64,000 nt of DNA from contig CALSLW010000001.1 of the NCBI GenBank assembly GCA_943787295.1, positions 639,501 to 703,500 of the forward strand. The letters are read 5' to 3'. Below are positions 54,379-62,793 of this stretch, in pieces. This DNA comes from an uncultured Flavobacteriaceae bacterium (GTDB lineage Bacteria; Bacteroidota; Bacteroidia; Flavobacteriales; Flavobacteriaceae). The notes below the pieces were generated by a model. That model had not been told where the DNA came from and made no database searches. It worked only from the letters and a program-made list of their open reading frames with translations. The translations under genes were made by a program, and so were the position numbers. The first letter of the stretch is position 1. Every line of letters starts with the position of its first letter.

Positions 54379-57300
54379 TTAAAAAATTAGGTTAAGATTC
54401 AATCCAAAACTTCTCATCGATGGAATAGAGGTACTCTCAAAACCATTGACAAATAAACCATTTCTAATGGAGAAGGTTTCTGGATCAATCGTTGGAACTT
54501 TACTGAACAGTAATAAGTTTCTTCCCACTACAGAGATTACAGCCGACTGTAACCCTAGTTGGTCAACTATACCATTTTCTAAAGTATAACTTACACTTAA
54601 CTCGCGTAATTTAAAATAAGTTGCATCATAGGTTGCTGCTTCAATATTATCACGGTTAAATCCGTTACCATAATAGTTGTAGAAGTAACCGGTATAAGCA
54701 GCTCCACCTGCTGGAACAGTCACGGTATTTTCAACTAAGTCTCCATTTGCATTATACATAAGACCCGGGGCAATAACGCCACCTTGTTGTTCTAAGGTAT
54801 AAACAGGATTACCTGCCGTGTCGTAGTCTACTCCGTATAAGGTTCTTCCCTCTAGGGTAGATAAGTCTAAATTAGGATCATCATTATTGGTAATAGTTCC
54901 TGCAGTAGCATATAGCGCATGAGAACGAGAATAAATCTTCCCGCCTACTTGACCGTCAAACAAGATCGTTAAGTTGATGTTTTTGTAACGCAGGCTATTT
55001 AAAACCCCTAAACGGAAGTCAGGTTGGTATGAGCCCGCAGATACTTTTTCCGTCGTGTGTAAAGGCAATCCATTTTCGTGGATAATTTGCCCGTCAGGTC
55101 CTCGCTGGAAACCTAGCCCGTACAACTGACCTAATAGTTTTCCTTCTTCAGCGACTAATTCTAAATCTGATCCTCCTTCATCACCGGGGAAAATATCAGC
55201 GACAATAGAATATTTACCACTTTGGATTACCTCTGGAAGAGATTCTACCACGGCTCTGTTTCGACCGTAGTTAAATTGCGTATTCCATGAAAAGTCTTCG
55301 GTTTCTGTCCAGTTAATTCTCGCGGCAATTTCGATTCCTTTATTGCTGATTTCTCCACCATTAGTTAAAGTGTAATCATAACCACTTGATTTGGCCACTG
55401 GCAAAGAAATAATTTGATCGAAACTATTCATTTGATACACTGTCATATCTAAGTTGATCTTGTTGTCAAGTAAACGAACATCAACCCCAAATTCTGTTGC
55501 TCTAGTACGCTCATTTTTTAGATCAGGATCAGAGATGGTACTACCAGCAGTAAAGACAGGTGTATTGCCATAAGCCGCTTGTGGTGTATAGGTATTCCCA
55601 AAAGAATATGCTGGAGCGCCATTTCCTACTTCAGCAAAAGAAGCTCTTACTTTTAAGAAATTGATTTTCTCATTTAGGTTTAAGACTTCACTTAAAATAA
55701 CACTGGTTGATGCAGAAGGATATCCAAAGCTAAAGTTTGAATTCTCAATCCCTACTAATGGATTAACCAGTGTGCTGGTCCAATCATTTCTATACGTCAA
55801 ATCTAAATAGGCCCAGTTTTTATAATCAAGGGTTACTAAACCAAAGACACTGGCAATTTCTGCATTGGTCTTTTGAGACTCTACTAACACTCCAGAACGT
55901 GAATTCGCTAAAGTATAGACCGATGGTCCCACCCCAAAGATTTGTAATTCTGGGTTGTTGGCTACGCCAAAGTTAGCCCGTTGTGACATTAGGTTTCCTC
56001 CAAGCTTTACACTTACATCCAGCGGATTATCCTCTTCTGGACTAGGATCAAAATCAACAATCACCTCCGCATTACTCTCTCTAAAAGAAATTTCGTCTTC
56101 ACGGTAACTTCCGTTTAAGACTGCTTTTGTAGAAGGAGCTCTTCTGTATTGACGTTGTTCATCTACATAATCTACCCCATATCTAAAGCGAACTCCTAAA
56201 TTTTGGTTTACCTCATAAGAAAGTTGAAGATTAGAGACCAAACGGTTGCTTTGAAAAGCATTGGTGTTTTCATTGGCAATAAACCATGGGTTGTTTACCC
56301 AAAGGTTTTCTGCATAACGCTGCTCTACCCCTTCTTTACCAGGCTGCCAGTAATCGCGTAAATCGTCGATCTCCACTTGACGTGGAAACCACAACCACCC
56401 ATACATAACAGAAGAAGATTCGTCATAACCCGAGTTAGGAATATTGCTTGAGGTAGAACGAACAAACATATTATTGAATTGAATCTTTAAACGATTGTCC
56501 AGTAGGTTTTTCCCTAAACTAGATTGAAAAGTATTTCGGTCCAGATCAGTATTAGGAATTAAACCTAAGTTGTCTAAATGTGTATAAGAAAAACGACTTT
56601 GACCAGTGTCAGAAGAACTATTCACCGCCACATTTGTGCTGTGAGTTAAGGCAGTTTGATAAAAGTTTCTGATATTATTTTTAGCAGAAGTAAATGGTAC
56701 CGCTTCTCCATTAGAGTTAAATTGTTTTATCAATTGGCCGTTTAATTGGGGGCCCCAGTTTTCACCATAGGCATCATAGTTTTCGTTTGCACCTATATAA
56801 GTAGAGCCATTGAGGTAACTATATTTACCGCCCCCACCAGAACCGTATTGGTTTTGGTAATCGGGTAATTTAAGCGGGTTTGCGATTTGAATACTTGAGT
56901 TAATTTCGATCCCTAAACCTTTCTTAACAAAGTTTCCGGTTTTAGTTTCAATAAGAATTACTCCATTCGCTGCTCTTGAACCGTATAAGGCAGAGGCTGC
57001 TGGCCCTTTAAGCACACTTATCGCTTCGATGTCGTCTGTATTAACGATTTGTGCGGCATTACCAAAGTCAATGGACGTTGACCCGTTCAAACCATCATCA
57101 AATGTGTATAAGTCATTTGTAATGGGCATACCATTCACAACAAACAAAGGTTGATTGTTACCCATTAAAGAAGAAGCTCCACGAATATTAATATTAGAAG
57201 AAGCAGAGGGTCCAGCGGCAGAGCCGGTAATGTTTACCCCTGCAATTTTACCTGCTAGAGAATTTACCACATTAGTGGCTTTCACCTTCGAAATTTCACC

Positions 57301-57669
57301 TGCTTTGATTCCTTGAACCGCATATCCTAATGCTTTCTCAGCTCGTCTAATTCCTAATGCAGTAATCACAACTTCATCTAATGCGTTTGATGGCACTAAT
57401 TGAATTTTTACAGCATTATCAAAAGGTCCACTAAGAACATATTTTTCATATCCTGTGTAAGACACTTCAATCGTAGTGTCAGAAGTGACGTCAAGGGAGA
57501 AATTCCCATTAAAATCGGTGATTACTCCATCTTGACTTCCTTGCATTTGAACAGTTGCACCTGGTAGTGGAATATTATTCTCATCTACGACAACCCCACT
57601 CAGAACAGTATCTTGAGCGTGAATACTTAGACCAAAAAAGAATAAAATAAACGGTATGTACTTTTGCAT
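54379..57669 (-). CDS. SusC/RagA-like TonB-dependent transporter
   Basis: 1096 aa. A signal peptide (FFGLSIHAQDT), carboxypeptidase-like domain (SGVVVDENNIPLPGATVQMQ), plug (DEVVITALGIRRAEKALGYA; SLMGNNQPLFVVNGMPI; SVLKGPAASALYGSRAANG) and barrel to LNLNLIF. The ITALGIRR form of the plug linker is typical of RagA-like channels paired with SusD-like_2 proteins. A TACTTTTG -7 element precedes it. It is the first gene of the SusC-SusD-BCCT operon. Confidence 0.94.
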   Translation of the reverse strand: MQKYIPFILFFFGLSIHAQDTVLSGVVVDENNIPLPGATVQMQGSQDGVITDFNGNFSLDVTSDTTIEVSYTGYEKYVLSGPFDNAVKIQLVPSNALDEVVITALGIRRAEKALGYAVQGIKAGEISKVKATNVVNSLAGKIAGVNITGSAAGPSASSNINIRGASSLMGNNQPLFVVNGMPITNDLYTFDDGLNGSTSIDFGNAAQIVNTDDIEAISVLKGPAASALYGSRAANGVILIETKTGNFVKKGLGIEINSSIQIANPLKLPDYQNQYGSGGGGKYSYLNGSTYIGANENYDAYGENWGPQLNGQLIKQFNSNGEAVPFTSAKNNIRNFYQTALTHSTNVAVNSSSDTGQSRFSYTHLDNLGLIPNTDLDRNTFQSSLGKNLLDNRLKIQFNNMFVRSTSSNIPNSGYDESSSVMYGWLWFPRQVEIDDLRDYWQPGKEGVEQRYAENLWVNNPWFIANENTNAFQSNRLVSNLQLSYEVNQNLGVRFRYGVDYVDEQRQYRRAPSTKAVLNGSYREDEISFRESNAEVIVDFDPSPEEDNPLDVSVKLGGNLMSQRANFGVANNPELQIFGVGPSVYTLANSRSGVLVESQKTNAEIASVFGLVTLDYKNWAYLDLTYRNDWTSTLVNPLVGIENSNFSFGYPSASTSVILSEVLNLNEKINFLKVRASFAEVGNGAPAYSFGNTYTPQAAYGNTPVFTAGSTISDPDLKNERTRATEFGVDVRLLDNKINLDMTVYQMNSFDQIISLPVAKSSGYDYTLTNGGEISNKGIEIAARINWTETEDFSWNTQFNYGRNRAVVESLPEVIQSGKYSIVADIFPGDEGGSDLELVAEEGKLLGQLYGLGFQRGPDGQIIHENGLPLHTTEKVSAGSYQPDFRLGVLNSLRYKNINLTILFDGQVGGKIYSRSHALYATAGTITNNDDPNLDLSTLEGRTLYGVDYDTAGNPVYTLEQQGGVIAPGLMYNANGDLVENTVTVPAGGAAYTGYFYNYYGNGFNRDNIEAATYDATYFKLRELSVSYTLENGIVDQLGLQSAVISVVGRNLLLFSKVPTIDPETFSIRNGLFVNGFESTSIPSMRSFGLNLNLIF

Positions 57670-57686
57670 AATAGTTGATTTGGTGG

Positions 57687-57694
57687 CAAAAGTA
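57687..57694 (-). promoter_or_regulatory. -7 promoter element of the SusC-SusD-BCCT operon
   Basis: The minus strand reads TACTTTTG, matching TAnnTTTG, 18 bp before the ATG at 57669. The leader would be about 10-12 nt. Confidence 0.55.
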
Positions 57695-57750
57695 CGAAAA
57701 ATGTTTTCTACAGAAAGTATTATTTAATAATTAGATACTCAAAACAAAAT

Positions 57751-58233
57751 CTAAATCTCTGTTTGACCACTAATAATGGGGGATGCATCGACATCATCAA
57801 TGTCAAAAATCTTAATTATAGTTTTGAATGAAACTAATATTTGCTGGTATTCTTCATCCGTTAAAGAGTTAGATTTACGCATCACACGTTCGTGTAAAGA
57901 CTCATCTGTTTGCTTAATTAGTTTATTCCCACTTGACGTTAAAATAATAGGGGTACTTCTTTTATCATTGGGATTAGGTAATCGAGCAATCAACCCCTTT
58001 GACTCTAGACGGGCGACTATTCCAGACACTGTACTAGCATTGAGGGATAGGTGTTCTTTCAAATCCTTCATGGTACTCTTATATTCTGTTTTTTCTTCTA
58101 AAAACTTCAAAGTAAGCAACTGTGGAATACTAAGACCATAATCTTTTTCTATCCTTTTAGACTCTAGGTTGATTGCTCGAACAATCTTCCTAATACTAAT
58201 CATGATACCAGAATATTTATTGATGGTTTCCAT
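57751..58233 (-). CDS. MarR-family transcriptional regulator
   Basis: 160 aa with a winged helix-turn-helix: TMKDLKEHLSLNASTVSGIV (near 55-75), then ESKGLIARLPNPNDKRST as the wing, with the conserved DKR. It lies 82 bp upstream of the SusC gene on the same strand and may control the SusC-SusD-BCCT operon, for example in response to osmolyte or its degradation products. That is inference. It is a different protein from the element's MarR. Confidence 0.88.
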   Translation of the reverse strand: METINKYSGIMISIRKIVRAINLESKRIEKDYGLSIPQLLTLKFLEEKTEYKSTMKDLKEHLSLNASTVSGIVARLESKGLIARLPNPNDKRSTPIILTSSGNKLIKQTDESLHERVMRKSNSLTDEEYQQILVSFKTIIKIFDIDDVDASPIISGQTEI

Positions 58234-58543
58234 AAAAACAATATTAATGTTTAAAACTACAAATTAAATCCTTTCAAAAGGAAAATAAAAGGTTTCTCAC
58301 TTTAGGCAAAAGCGAATATGAACTTTTTCGCTCTTATGCTTAATTCCAAAGCAACAGTTGATTTAATATGTTCGCAAAGATTAAAACTTTCATGAAGAGG
58401 CAGCATACTTTTTCGGCCAAGAAAGAAATATCAATCAAAAAGTACTGCTTTAACTTAAGCACAACTATAGAAAAATAATAGGAGCTGCTAAAAACTAGGC
58501 GTGTTTAATAATTTATCGTAATTTTGCAACGTAATTTTGCTGA
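58234..58543. other. Intergenic region between marR and the small acidic protein gene
   Basis: No gene is seen on either strand. It should hold the divergent promoters; a -7 element at 58519 is the only recognisable signal. Confidence 0.4.
58519..58526 (+). promoter_or_regulatory. -7 promoter element before the small acidic protein gene
   Basis: TAATTTTG fits TAnnTTTG and lies 17 bp before the ATG at 58544. A second identical copy at 58532-58539 is too close to the start to serve the same ATG. Confidence 0.5.
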
Positions 58544-58870
58544 ATGAAAAGAGACTATATTAGAAAAGCAATTTTTAGTGTATTTATGCTGGCAACACTT
58601 TGCCAAAGCATCCCTAGTTACCTTTTTGATGACAGCTTTCACGAATATTCATCTATCGAGCTAGACATCGACCACGAAAATGAATCTGAAAACGAAAACG
58701 AAGAGCAAAACAAAAAAGATCTTGAAGAAAAAAAAGACAAGATTTCCCCAATGGATATTCGCTTTTTAATTGCAAATTTTGGTTCAAAGGACAACAATTA
58801 TTTTAACCTAAATAAATTCAGTAATTTCAAAACTGAAATTCCCCTTCCCCCTCCTCGGACAGTAGCGTAA
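58544..58870 (+). CDS. Small acidic protein with N-terminal membrane/signal segment
   Basis: 108 aa. A hydrophobic stretch (residues 9-26: IFSVFMLATLCQSIPSYL) is followed by a highly acidic, low-complexity part (about 40-68, many Glu/Asp/Asn/Lys) and the tail PLPPPRTVA. No family is recognised. It lies 81 bp before the SulP gene on the same strand and has a promoter element, so it is probably expressed and perhaps co-transcribed. A periplasmic, metal- or ion-related role is only a guess. Confidence 0.55.
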   Translation: MKRDYIRKAIFSVFMLATLCQSIPSYLFDDSFHEYSSIELDIDHENESENENEEQNKKDLEEKKDKISPMDIRFLIANFGSKDNNYFNLNKFSNFKTEIPLPPPRTVA

Positions 58871-58951
58871 TATTTTTACCACTATGTCCCCTCTTCATTT
58901 AATTTTTACAAAAAACAGGTGCTTTATTAAAGGCACAACAACACTATTATA

Positions 58952-60469
58952 ATGAGTCAAAACAATTTATTTCAAAATTTAAAATCAGATATTCCTGCGA
59001 GTATCGTTGTATTTTTTGTAGCTATCCCTTTATGTTTAGGAATTGCTTTAGCCTCTGGCGCGCCACTTATTTCTGGTCTTATTGCCGGAATCATAGGTGG
59101 ACTTCTTGTAGGAGCTCTTAGTGGTTCACAAGTAGGCGTTAGTGGACCAGCAGCTGGATTAGCAGCAATTGTACTTACCGCTATTGGAGATCTAGGCTTT
59201 GAAAACTTTTTAGTTGCCGTAGTTCTTGGGGGTGTAATTCAACTTGCATTTGGTATTGCTAAAGCAGGGGTAATCGGTTATTATTTCCCTAGTTCTGTGA
59301 TCAAAGGAATGTTGACTGGGATTGGATTAATTATCATCCTTAAGCAGATTCCATATTTCTTTGGATTCAATGCCAATAATAGCGGAGACATCTTCTCTCA
59401 AATTAGTTATGGATCAACTTTGATTGCAGCCGTTAGTATGGGAATCTTACTTTTATGGGATTTGGTTTTAACTAAAAAAGCTAAAATATTTCAACTCATA
59501 CAAGGACCTTTAGTCGCTGTAGTGATCGGTATTATTTATGCTACAACTACAAATGGAGATGCGGTATGGGAAATCGCTTCAAGCCAAATGGTAAGCGTTC
59601 CAACTAATGTAGCTGACTTAGACTTTATTATCTTCCCAGATTTTAGTGCTATTACGAATATCAACGTTTGGATAGTTGCCTTTACAATCGCTTTAGTGGC
59701 GAGTTTAGAAACCTTGTTATGTGTGGAAGCAACTGATAAAATTGATCCAGAAAAACACATTACCCCAAAAAACAGAGAGCTAATCGCTCAAGGAATTGGG
59801 AATATCGCTTCTGGGATGATTGGTGGATTACCCGTTACACAGGTAATCGTGCGTAGTTCTGCCAATATTCAATCTGGAGGTAAAACCAAAATGGCAGCAG
59901 TCATTCACGGGATACTTTTAGTTGTTTCTGTGGTTACGATTCCTTTCTTACTCAATAAGATTCCGCTATCTGTTTTAGCTGCAATCTTATTGATCGTGGG
60001 ATACAAACTAGCTAAACCAGCTTTATTCAAAAGCATGTATCAATTAGGATGGAAACAATTCATTCCTTTTGTAATCACCATCGCAGGAATCATTTTCACT
60101 GATTTATTAGTCGGAATTGGTCTAGGAGTATTGATGGGTATTTTATTCTTACTGTACGATAGTTACCAAAACTCACATTCGATGATCCGCCACGAAATGG
60201 AAAATGGAAAAGAGGTTGTAAAGATAGAATTAGCCGAAGAGGTTACCTTTATCAACAAAGCGCCTATCTCTTATGAATTAAACAACTTACCTGTCGAAGC
60301 AGAGTTGGAAATTGATGTAACTAAAACCAAATATTTGGATAATGACATCGTAGAAATCATCAATGAATTTCTCGCCAGTAGCGAAGAGAATAATATTTCT
60401 ACCCGTCTTATTTCAGAAAAAGGAACCGAAGAAAATCCTAAAGACATTTCTGATGTCCTTGAGTTCTAA
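58952..60469 (+). CDS. SulP-family transporter with STAS domain (bicarbonate-type)
   Basis: 505 aa. The SulP core starts at LKSDIPASIVVFFVAIPLCL (near 10) and continues with SGSQVGVSGPAAGLAAIVL and GGLPVTQVIVRSSANIQSGG. From about 425 a STAS domain follows (EEVTFINKAPISYELNNLP, VTKTKYLDNDIVEIINEF). This subtype moves bicarbonate (or sulfate) and often stands beside carbonic anhydrase genes; none is visible here. It is distinct from the STAS-less SulP of the element at 8935. Confidence 0.88.
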   Translation: MSQNNLFQNLKSDIPASIVVFFVAIPLCLGIALASGAPLISGLIAGIIGGLLVGALSGSQVGVSGPAAGLAAIVLTAIGDLGFENFLVAVVLGGVIQLAFGIAKAGVIGYYFPSSVIKGMLTGIGLIIILKQIPYFFGFNANNSGDIFSQISYGSTLIAAVSMGILLLWDLVLTKKAKIFQLIQGPLVAVVIGIIYATTTNGDAVWEIASSQMVSVPTNVADLDFIIFPDFSAITNINVWIVAFTIALVASLETLLCVEATDKIDPEKHITPKNRELIAQGIGNIASGMIGGLPVTQVIVRSSANIQSGGKTKMAAVIHGILLVVSVVTIPFLLNKIPLSVLAAILLIVGYKLAKPALFKSMYQLGWKQFIPFVITIAGIIFTDLLVGIGLGVLMGILFLLYDSYQNSHSMIRHEMENGKEVVKIELAEEVTFINKAPISYELNNLPVEAELEIDVTKTKYLDNDIVEIINEFLASSEENNISTRLISEKGTEENPKDISDVLEF

Positions 60470-60490
60470 AAACATTTTTTAATGATAAAA

Positions 60491-60519
60491 AAAGAGGTCC
60501 ATAAAGGCCTCTTTTTTTT
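60491..60519. terminator. Bidirectional terminator between SulP and scoB
   Basis: AAAGAGG(T)CC pairs with GGCCTCTTT with one bulged base, T runs on the plus strand and an A-rich 5' flank. It lies between convergent stops at 60469 and 60523. Confidence 0.75.
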
Positions 60520-60522
60520 GTT

Positions 60523-61182
60523 CTATAGCATCATTTCTGGCACATGCTTAGGAACGATCAAATTCCCTTTTGTGGCGGCTACAATCTCTTCCACACTTAT
60601 TCCTGGAGCCCGTTCTAAAAGCAGAAAGCCCTCTTTGACTACCTCGAGGCAAGCCAAATTTGTCACGATCTTTTTGACACAAGCCACCCCCGTTAAAGGC
60701 AAGGAACAAGCTTGAAGTAATTTCGACTCTCCCGCTCTATTGGTGTGCATCATGGCGACAATAATATTTTCAGCTGAAGCAACTAAATCCATTGCTCCAC
60801 CCATACCTTTGACCATTTTTCCAGGGATCTTCCAGTTAGCGATATCTCCATTATCGGCGACTTCCATCGCTCCTAAAATAGTCAGATCAACATGCTGCCC
60901 TCGAATCATCCCAAAGCTGGTAGAAGAATCAAAAAAACTCGCCCCTTTTAAAGCAGTGATCGTCTGTTTCCCTGCATTAATCAAGTCAGCATCTTCTTCT
61001 CCTTCAAAAGGGAAAGGTCCCATCCCTAAAATCCCGTTTTCACTTTGAAATTCCACTTCGATGTTCTTTCGAACAAAGTTGGCCACTAGGGTAGGAATTC
61101 CTATCCCTAGGTTGACATAATATCCATTTTGTACTTCTTGGGCAATGCGCTGTGCAATCCCATTTTTATCTAATCCTATCAT
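60523..61182 (-). CDS. scoB: 3-oxoacid CoA-transferase, subunit B
   Basis: 219 aa. NGYYVNLGIGIPTLVANF (near 20-37) and the catalytic Glu in QSENGILGMGPFP (near 50) identify the beta subunit. GKMVKGMGGAMDLVA is also conserved. With ScoA it transfers CoA from succinyl-CoA to acetoacetate. Its start overlaps scoA by 4 bp. In this operon acetoacetate would come from fumarylacetoacetase, so it completes tyrosine/homogentisate breakdown. Confidence 0.93.
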   Translation of the reverse strand: MIGLDKNGIAQRIAQEVQNGYYVNLGIGIPTLVANFVRKNIEVEFQSENGILGMGPFPFEGEEDADLINAGKQTITALKGASFFDSSTSFGMIRGQHVDLTILGAMEVADNGDIANWKIPGKMVKGMGGAMDLVASAENIIVAMMHTNRAGESKLLQACSLPLTGVACVKKIVTNLACLEVVKEGFLLLERAPGISVEEIVAATKGNLIVPKHVPEMML

Positions 61183-61880
61183 GCTCGTTGACTTAAGGTG
61201 CGTTGCTCAATGCGCTTTTCATACTGCTCTCCTTGAAAGATCCGTTGTACAAAAATTCCAGGAACGTGAACTGTATTGGGGTCTAAGGTTCCAACTGGAA
61301 CCAGTTCTTCGACCTCGGCAACACAAATCCTTGCAGCACCCGCCATGGGCGCATTAAAGTTTCTTGCAGTTCCTTTAAAAATCAGGTTACCTGCCTCGTC
61401 GCCTTTCCATGCTTTGATAAAAGAGAAATCTGCCTTAAAGGCGTGTTCTAGTAAATGAGGTTTCCCGTTAAAATCTCTACTTTCTTTTCCATCGGCTACT
61501 TCTGTGCCATAGCCTGCTGGGGTATAAAAAGCGGGAATTCCCATTTGAGCGGCTCTGCAACGTTCTGCAAGTGTCCCTTGAGGAATCAATTCTACGGCTA
61601 ATTCACCACTTAACATTTGCCTTTCAAACTCGGCATTTTCTCCTACATAGGAAGAAATCATTTTGTCAATCTGTTTTTTTTGCAAGAGTAAACCTAAGCC
61701 AAAGTCATCAACCCCTGCATTATTGGAAATACAAGTAAGTTGATTGACATTCAATCTCACCAATTCAGCAATGGCGTTTTCTGGGATGCCACAAAGGCCA
61801 AATCCCCCCAACATCAAAGTCATTCCAGAGGTCACCCCAGATAAGGCATCTGCCACACTATTTACGCGTTTTGTAATCAT
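61179..61880 (-). CDS. scoA: 3-oxoacid CoA-transferase, subunit A
   Basis: 233 aa from the ATG at 61880 (MITKRVNSVADAL), the usual ScoA start, 1 bp after the preceding stop; an in-frame ATG at 61907 lies inside the flavin reductase gene. LMLGGFGLCGIPENAI (the CoA-transferase glycine-rich block) and the stretch RAAQMGIPAFYTPAGYGTEV follow. It forms the heterotetramer with ScoB. Confidence 0.92.
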   Translation of the reverse strand: MITKRVNSVADALSGVTSGMTLMLGGFGLCGIPENAIAELVRLNVNQLTCISNNAGVDDFGLGLLLQKKQIDKMISSYVGENAEFERQMLSGELAVELIPQGTLAERCRAAQMGIPAFYTPAGYGTEVADGKESRDFNGKPHLLEHAFKADFSFIKAWKGDEAGNLIFKGTARNFNAPMAGAARICVAEVEELVPVGTLDPNTVHVPGIFVQRIFQGEQYEKRIEQRTLSQRA

Positions 61881-61881
61881 T

Positions 61882-62793
61882 TTATGGAGCTGATTTTTGT
61901 TCTTCACTTAAAAATAAGATACTTAGCGCAGTTTGAGGGTCTCCTGTACGAAGAAATTTTTGTGCCAAGCGATGAAAAGCTTCCTCTTGCTTTATAATAG
62001 GTAGCTTAAAAATAGCTTGAACTGCAGACAATTCAAGCGCGCTTTCTCGATTTTTTAAATCTGGTAGAGCTGATAAACTCCCTAAAATCCCTAAATCATT
62101 TCCAGTTAATACTGTGCTGTTTCTTGAACTAAAAGGAAGACTTTCTACCCCTATCATTGTTCCATCGATACGCGTAGAAAGCTTAAACAAACTTTTATCA
62201 ATCAACCGATTATACCACTGCCCTCCCATTCTCGCAACTTGATCTATACGCGTGCTGTCCAATCGATTTTCTTTGGTCAAAAGGTTTTCTTGGACGTGCA
62301 TTAAAATAACTTGAGCCAAAACGAGGTTCCCTGCTCCTGGGTTGTCTCCCAGAGGAATGATACGATCAACTACACATTCAAATGAAACGGGAGCCTCGGC
62401 CACCCTAGGCGGGCGAATCACTTGACTACTTACGGGGGTAAAACCAGCTTTATTGAATTCATTTTCGCCTTTGGGAAAATCAGCACTTGACAAGGCCATT
62501 TGGTTCACCATAGAATAGTTAACGATATTGACCACCACTTCTTTAACCTGCATCACATTCTCGAGGGTGTGTTTAATACTGCCATCTGTACCTCTTCTAG
62601 CTGGGGAAAAAATCAAAATGGGTGGGTTTGAACTAAAGACATTAAAAAAACTAAACGGACTTAGATTAACACGATCTTTTAGATCGATGGTACTCGCTAG
62701 GCATATAGGTCGTGGGGCAACAGCAGCAAGAAGATGTTGATGCATTTCTCGCTGACTGATTTTTTTTGGATTTATTGTCTTATATTTTGTCAT
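61882..62793 (-). CDS. Flavin reductase-domain protein (FMN-binding split barrel)
   Basis: 303 aa. The RutF/flavin-reductase-like domain covers about 20-205 (RPICLASTIDLKDRVNLSPF, SFFNVFSSNPPILIFSP, KEVVVNIVNYSMVNQM, NLVLAQVILMHV). A helical extension of about 90 residues follows. Such proteins bind FMN and reduce or hold flavin for partner oxygenases. It overlaps the fumarylacetoacetase gene by 4 bp. Proteins of this type are common in phenylalanine/tyrosine gene clusters of Bacteroidota, but their exact task is not known to me. Confidence 0.85.
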   Translation of the reverse strand: MTKYKTINPKKISQREMHQHLLAAVAPRPICLASTIDLKDRVNLSPFSFFNVFSSNPPILIFSPARRGTDGSIKHTLENVMQVKEVVVNIVNYSMVNQMALSSADFPKGENEFNKAGFTPVSSQVIRPPRVAEAPVSFECVVDRIIPLGDNPGAGNLVLAQVILMHVQENLLTKENRLDSTRIDQVARMGGQWYNRLIDKSLFKLSTRIDGTMIGVESLPFSSRNSTVLTGNDLGILGSLSALPDLKNRESALELSAVQAIFKLPIIKQEEAFHRLAQKFLRTGDPQTALSILFLSEEQKSAP

